Source of the DNA: Trema orientale
Lineage: Eukaryota > Streptophyta > Magnoliopsida > Rosales > Cannabaceae
Direction: 5' to 3'
DNA length: 64,000 bases
Assembly: GCA_002914845.1 (NCBI GenBank)
Contig: JXTC01000081.1
Location: 284,843 to 348,842, forward strand
Shown here: in pieces, positions 59,235 through 64,000 of the stretch
Layout of the letters: each line of letters opens with the position of its first letter
Numbering within the stretch: position 1 is the stretch's first letter
The notes under the pieces: model-generated
Told to the model about the DNA's origin: nothing
Databases searched by the model: none
Seen by the model: only the letters and a program-made list of their open reading frames with translations
Program-made: the position numbers and the translations under genes

Positions 59235-62200
59235 TTAATCAAATGAGGATATTTCTCGTACATTTCTGTTTCTAGCTCTCAAATAGCTTCGTCTTCTTTA
59301 TGGTGTTACTAGAGAACCTTAACAAGTGGTATTTCCCTCTTTCGAAGCACTTTGAGCTTTCTTCCCAGTATTCAAACTGGTTGTTTCTCAGATGTTATGT
59401 CCTCTTGTAATGGCACTTTCACATACTGAATGACATGCGATAGGTCAGGTACATACTTTCTGAGCATCGAGACATGAAAAATATTGTGCACTCGGCCCAA
59501 TTGCGGAGGCAAATCCAAGTGATACGCTACTGGCCCAATTCTAGCAGTAATCTCAAATGGTCCAATATACCTTGGAGCCAATTTGCCTTTAAGTCCAAAT
59601 CTAGTAATCTCACGCCTTGGCATTACTTTCAAGAACACTTGATCACCAATTTTGAACTCTACTTCGCATCTCTTCGGGTCCGCATAGTTTTTCTGATGAC
59701 TCTGCATATCCTTGAGTCTTTCCCGAATCTTAGCAATCTTTTTAGTAGTCTCATGTATCAATTCTGACCCAAGAGTAACACGCTCCTTTGTATTAGCCTA
59801 ATACATGGGTGATCTACATGGTCTTCTATATAATACGTCATATGGAGCCATGCCAAGACTGGCTTGGTAGCTGTTATTATAAGCAAACTTCACCAATGTC
59901 AGATGATCATCCCAGCTTCCACCAAAATCCAGTATACAAGAGTGAAACATGTTCTCCATAATCTGAATAGTCCTCTCAGATTGGCCATCTGTCTGAGAAA
60001 GATGAGCTGTACTGAGATTCAGCTCTGATCCCAAAGCTCTCCAAAACTTTGATGTAAATCTTGGAACTCTGTCAGAAACTATGCTTGATGGCACCCCATG
60101 CAACCGAACAATATTGTCAATGTAGAGACAACTAAGCTTGTTGAGTGAAAAATTAGACCTGATCAGTACGAAATGAGCAATCTTCATCATCTAATCAACA
60201 ATCACCAAAACTGAGTCATTTTTTCTCCGTGTTGTTGGCAAACCCATCACAAAGTCCATTGTGATTTTATCCCATTTTCACTCTGGTATGGGCAAAAGCT
60301 GTAGTAGTCTAGCTGGCCTTTGGTGCTCTGCTTTGACTTGCTGACAAGTCATGCACTTAGCCACATAAGTAGCTACATCACACTTCATACCTTTTCACCA
60401 GTACTATCTTTTCAAATTATGGTACATCTTTGTGCTACCAGGATGTACCGCAAACTTGGACTTATAAGCCTCAGTGAGAATAGTCTCTCTAAGGTGAGGA
60501 TCATTAGCGCTTTCCTATAAAAAGCACAAATCTTTCTCTATTTGTACTCCAACCTTCCAACTGTTCCCCATTTTCGAGTTGATTCTAGATCGTCCTCAAC
60601 TCTTGATCTTGCTATTGACTTTGCTGCACTATTTGGAGAAGTGCTGGTGTAGCAACAATATTACTAAGACAAGTAGCTTTGTCAGTCTCGAAATACTACA
60701 AATCGTAATCACCAATTGCCACTAAGTTCTTCCAATCTTGAAAAATAACTACAACTAATATACCATGAGGTTTTTTACTCAAGGCATCAGCTAACATACC
60801 ATGGTATCGTAGTTCGAAGTCATAGTCTTCCATATACTCAAGTTATCTATACTATCTTAAGTTTAAATCACGCTAAGTGAAGAGATATTTTCAAGCTCTT
60901 GTGATAAGAGAGTACGTCAAATTTCACACCATACAAGTAACATCTCCAAATCTTGAGAGCAAAAATTACTGTTACAAGTTTCAGATCATGGGTAGGGTAA
61001 CTCTTCTCATGTTACTTTAACTGACAAGAAGCATAAGCCATTACCTTACCATTCTGTATCAAGACATATCTGAATCCAAAACTGGAAGTATCAGTGTACA
61101 CAACATATAGTTCGTTACTGTTAGGAATAGTAAGAATAGGTGTTATTATCAATCTCTTTTTTAGTTCCATGAAAGCTTCTTCATAATCGTCATCCCAATT
61201 GAACTTGACATCTTTTCTTATTAACTTCATCAAAGGTAAGGCAATTCTCGAGAAATTCTCCACAAAACAACGGTAGTAGCCTGCTAAACTGAGGAAACTT
61301 CTTATCTCAGTCACATTTTTCAGTTTTTCTCACTTTAGAACAAACTCTATCTTAGCAGGATCGACTGAAATACCCTCTTGAGAAATCACATACCCCAAGA
61401 ATTTCACTTCTATTATCTAAAAGTCACACTTGGATCTCTTGGTATATAACTGGCGATCTCTCAAAATTTGAAGTACAACTATCAAGTGGTCAGCATGCTC
61501 TTCTCGAGTCTTCGAGTATACCAAGATATCGTCAATAAAGACAACTGCTGATCTAAATAAGACCTGAAAATTCTGTTCATGAGATCCATGAATGCTGCAG
61601 GAATATTAGTCAGACCAAACGGTATAACCAGGAACTCAAAGTGGCCATAACAAGTCCTGAACGCAGTTTTTGGTATATCTTCCTCTCGAATCTTCAACTG
61701 GTGATAACCCGATCTATCATTTTTAGAAAAAAATCTAAATCCACCCAGTTGATCAAACAACTCATCAATCCTTGGCAGAAGATACTTTTTTTTCACAGTA
61801 AGCTGATTCAACCTTCTGTAATCAACACAGAGTCTGAGCGTACCATCAACTTTCTTGGCAAATAATACAGGTGCACCCTATGGATAAGTACTATTCCTGA
61901 TCAAGCCCTTTGACAAAAGATCATCCAGCTGACTTCTCAACTCAGACATTTCCGCTGAAGCCATGCGATAGGCTAGAATAGAAACTGGCTGGGCACCGGG
62001 AATCAAATCAATACAGAACTTGATCTCCCTAGCAGGTGGTAGTCCCGGTAGATCCTCTGGAAAAACATCTGAAAACTCGCTAACCACTGAAATTCAGGGA
62101 TGTTGATCCTCATTTCCCACATCACCACTGATGGCAAATAAATTCTCATAGCACCCGAGTTTCTTCCTTCCACCTATGCATGCTTTCAAAATCGGACTTG

Positions 62201-63798
62201 GTTCAAGGGATTCAAACACGCTTGATAGGACATCTATCCTAAAGAAAAATAATAACTCTCTTCTTGTAATACTTAATTGTAGCTCGATATTTGGATAACC
62301 AATCCATACTGAGAATTACATCAAATTGTTGCAAAGGCAACACAATCAAGTCAGCCAATAATTCTTTACCGTCAATCACAATCAGACAATCTTAACACAC
62401 AATGGAAACATCAACTGCTTTACCCATTGGTATGCCCAAAGTCAAAACAGGATCCAACATAGAATATTCCAACCCCAACAATTAAGCAAACAGCAAGGAT
62501 ATAAAGGAATGCGAAGCACCAGTATCAAATAAAACATGAACCCAAGAGTATGAAATGAGAATCATACCATTAATGACTCCCTTGCCGGTCTGATCTCAGC
62601 TATCTTCTATCCCAGTAACTACAAAGGCTTGACCAGAAACTTTTTATTTCCCTTTGTTCCTTCTCCGTTGGCTAGGTCGGCTGCTACTAGCTCCTAGACC
62701 AGTGCTAGTGTATCCGCGTCCTCCCTGATTATTGGAAGTTTATGGAGTCTGAAAATTCTGAGTAAAATCTGAACCCTGTGGCCAGTACTGACACTAGTAC
62801 TCGGAACCAAAAGACTACTGGAAAGGAGAAGAGTTGAATGCCTGAGACTGGTTCTGAATTGGCTTCATCTGGTTACCCTGGAATGGTACAGATGCACTCT
62901 GGCTTCCTTGTGGCCCACCTTGGGATAAAGTTGGCTTCTGCTAGCAGAATAGACAAGACTTTTTCTGATGGCTCTGCTGGCCGCAGTGAAAACAACTATA
63001 CGGTTCAAACCGTTCTCTTCTAGAAAAACTACTGCTCTGAGAACTCTGTGACTGCAACTGGCTTTGGTTTCTCCTGTTGGCCTTTCTGTCACTTCCTCTG
63101 TTCCTTGATTGTTCCCTCAAAGTCGAATTGTCATCGAGAAAGGCTTCTACTTTCTGTGGCACAGCAACAAGATCCACCAAGTTGTCAAAATGATGAGTCA
63201 TAATCTTCTCAAGGATAACTGGCCTCAGAGCTTTCATGAACTTGACAATCTGAAGAGTAGGATCAGTCCCTGGTGCATAAGCATATTAAGCCAATTCAAT
63301 GAACCAGATGTAGTATTCCTTTACAATCAAATTGCCTTACTTAAGTCACTCGTACTCTCTAGTCATAGCAGATCTATGACTAGTATTGGCATACTGGTCT
63401 CTGAACAGTCCTTCAAAGACATTCCAAGTTATACCGATCTCTTGTCGCGACAACTTGATAGTTTCCCACCAGTTGGCAGCTCCATCAGACAACTTATAAA
63501 TGGCAAAGACCACTCAGAACTCTGCAGGTGTCCCAATAATAGTAAAGATCTTCTTAATATCTCTAAACCATTTCTCAACTACGATGAGGTCTGGTTTATC
63601 ATCAAAAGTTGGCGGACTCAACTTGATGAAATCTTTGAAAAAGCTAGCTTGACGAGCCTCAGGATCTCATTAAGCTCTTAATCCTGGTATCTCCCGCAAA
63701 GCATTATAAAGATAAGCAAGAGGGTCAGAAATTTCCTATCGTGGCAGAAGAGTATCATTTCTTGGCTCTTGCCTCGGTACTCTTCTTCACGGAGGCAT
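59235..63798 (-). pseudogene. Tekay-type gag-pol polyprotein, degenerate
   Basis: Gag starts at the ATG 63796-63798 (MPP, then a stop where Arg is expected). It has a retrotransposon-gag core (GAANWWE...FEGLFRDQY) and an intact zinc knuckle CFHCGQQSHQKKSC near 62965. Protease has FDTGASHSFIS (about 62510-62540). RT at 61482-61811 has [20 protein letters not shown], and a frameshift precedes [11 protein letters not shown]. RNase H starts after SLAGYYR (61012-61314). Integrase (59798-60190) has VPSSIVSDR and SQTDGQSERT. The C-terminus (59372-59761) has [12 protein letters not shown] and then a chromodomain-like tail (EMYEKYPHLIN) to about 59237. Several stops interrupt it. Confidence 0.9.
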
Positions 63799-63938
63799 CT
63801 TATTAGTCTATATAAATATACCAAAGTGTCAGTGAGATAATGATGCTGAATTTAAAACTTTTTTTTAAGACTGATTACAATCTAATCTAACGGTGTCACA
63901 TCCAAGGCACATAAATCTCTGTTCTGATACCAAAATTT

Positions 63939-64000
63939 TCTATCATGACCTAAATCCCGGGCTAGTGGCAGAAAGAAAATTTCACAATTAGAAATTCAAA
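63939..64000 (-). repeat. 5' LTR of the Tekay-type element (partial)
   Basis: The first 62 bases match the start of the 3' LTR at 57027 ('atcatgacc...gctagtggcagaaagaaaatttcacaattag' versus 'atcacgacc...ttagtggcagaaagagaatttcacaattag'). The rest lies outside the window. Confidence 0.85.

Larger units (their letters stand above)
57027..64000 (-). mobile_element. Ty3/gypsy chromovirus (Tekay/Del type), truncated by the window
   Basis: The 3' LTR (57027-59157) is on the left. The polyprotein runs right to left, and the start of the 5' LTR appears at about 63939 and leaves the window. The PBS on the - strand (TGGTATCAGAAC, 63932 downwards) is of the initiator-Met type. A purine tract (TAAGAGAGAGAGGA) adjoins the 3' LTR. 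TAGTT (57022-57026) would be the target duplication; its partner is outside. Long LTRs with a chromodomain-type polyprotein point to Tekay/Del. Many stops show it is inactive. Confidence 0.9.

Noticed and set aside
63109-63681. The longest single open frame on the + strand here (190 codons)
   Set aside because: It is antisense to the Tekay gag core and zinc-knuckle upstream region on the - strand, which has recognisable motifs.

Overview
This is a nuclear genomic window from a flowering plant, almost certainly a eudicot. It is AT-rich, with intron-containing genes, tRNA-derived SINEs, several MITE families and many nested LTR retrotransposons. Two single-base Ns (23470, 29486) show it is an assembled sequence. 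The species cannot be named from the sequence alone.

Only two host protein-coding genes are supported. (1) A C-class MADS-box gene on the + strand (coding exons 32785/32830 to 47781) encodes a protein of the AGAMOUS family, best matching the PLENA/SHATTERPROOF branch. All coding exons can be traced with the family's canonical exon sizes. (2) A GAUT15-like galacturonosyltransferase gene lies on the - strand (54559 down to 49920; six coding exons, 531 residues) and is convergent with the MADS gene. As I recall, Arabidopsis SHP1 (AT3G58780) and GAUT15 (AT3G58790) are also neighbours, so this pair looks like conserved microsynteny and supports both identifications.

Layout. 1-1.66 kb: non-coding, with the end of a hAT-like repeat. 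1.7-8.3 kb: decayed Ty1/copia element with matching LTRs and target-site duplication GATCA. It sits inside a MITE and is itself broken by an LTR-like insertion. 8.5-10.1 kb: a second MITE and AT-rich repeats. 10.1-22.5 kb: one Sirevirus-like copia element (TSD ATAGG), internally deleted for integrase/RT and holding a dead hAT transposon, a MITE, a second copy of the 4-5.6 kb LTR-like repeat, and an insertion in its 3' LTR. 22.6-32.3 kb: gene-free, with a palindromic MITE, two SINEs, a 2.8-kb solo LTR and a CACTA-type MITE. 32.3-47.8 kb: the MADS gene. Its 4.1-kb intron 2 carries AGAMOUS-type regulatory motifs. Its 9.2-kb intron 3 is swollen by a gag-pro-only LTR element (with a hAT MITE in one LTR) plus a solo LTR. 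47.8-49.9 kb: intergenic, with a hAT-like repeat. 49.9-54.8 kb: GAUT15. 54.8-57.0 kb: intergenic. 57.0-64.0 kb: Ty3/gypsy chromovirus (Tekay/Del type) on the - strand, degenerate, running out of the window.

How it works together: the MADS protein would be a nuclear transcription factor for carpel, fruit or ovule identity. GAUT15 would be a Golgi pectin-type glycosyltransferase. Nothing suggests they form one pathway. No novel enzymatic or defence system was seen. The most notable points are the MADS start codon (ACG where relatives have ATG), a probable non-canonical GC-AG intron, a possible upstream ORF ending just before the main ATG, and a deep, resolvable nest of transposons.
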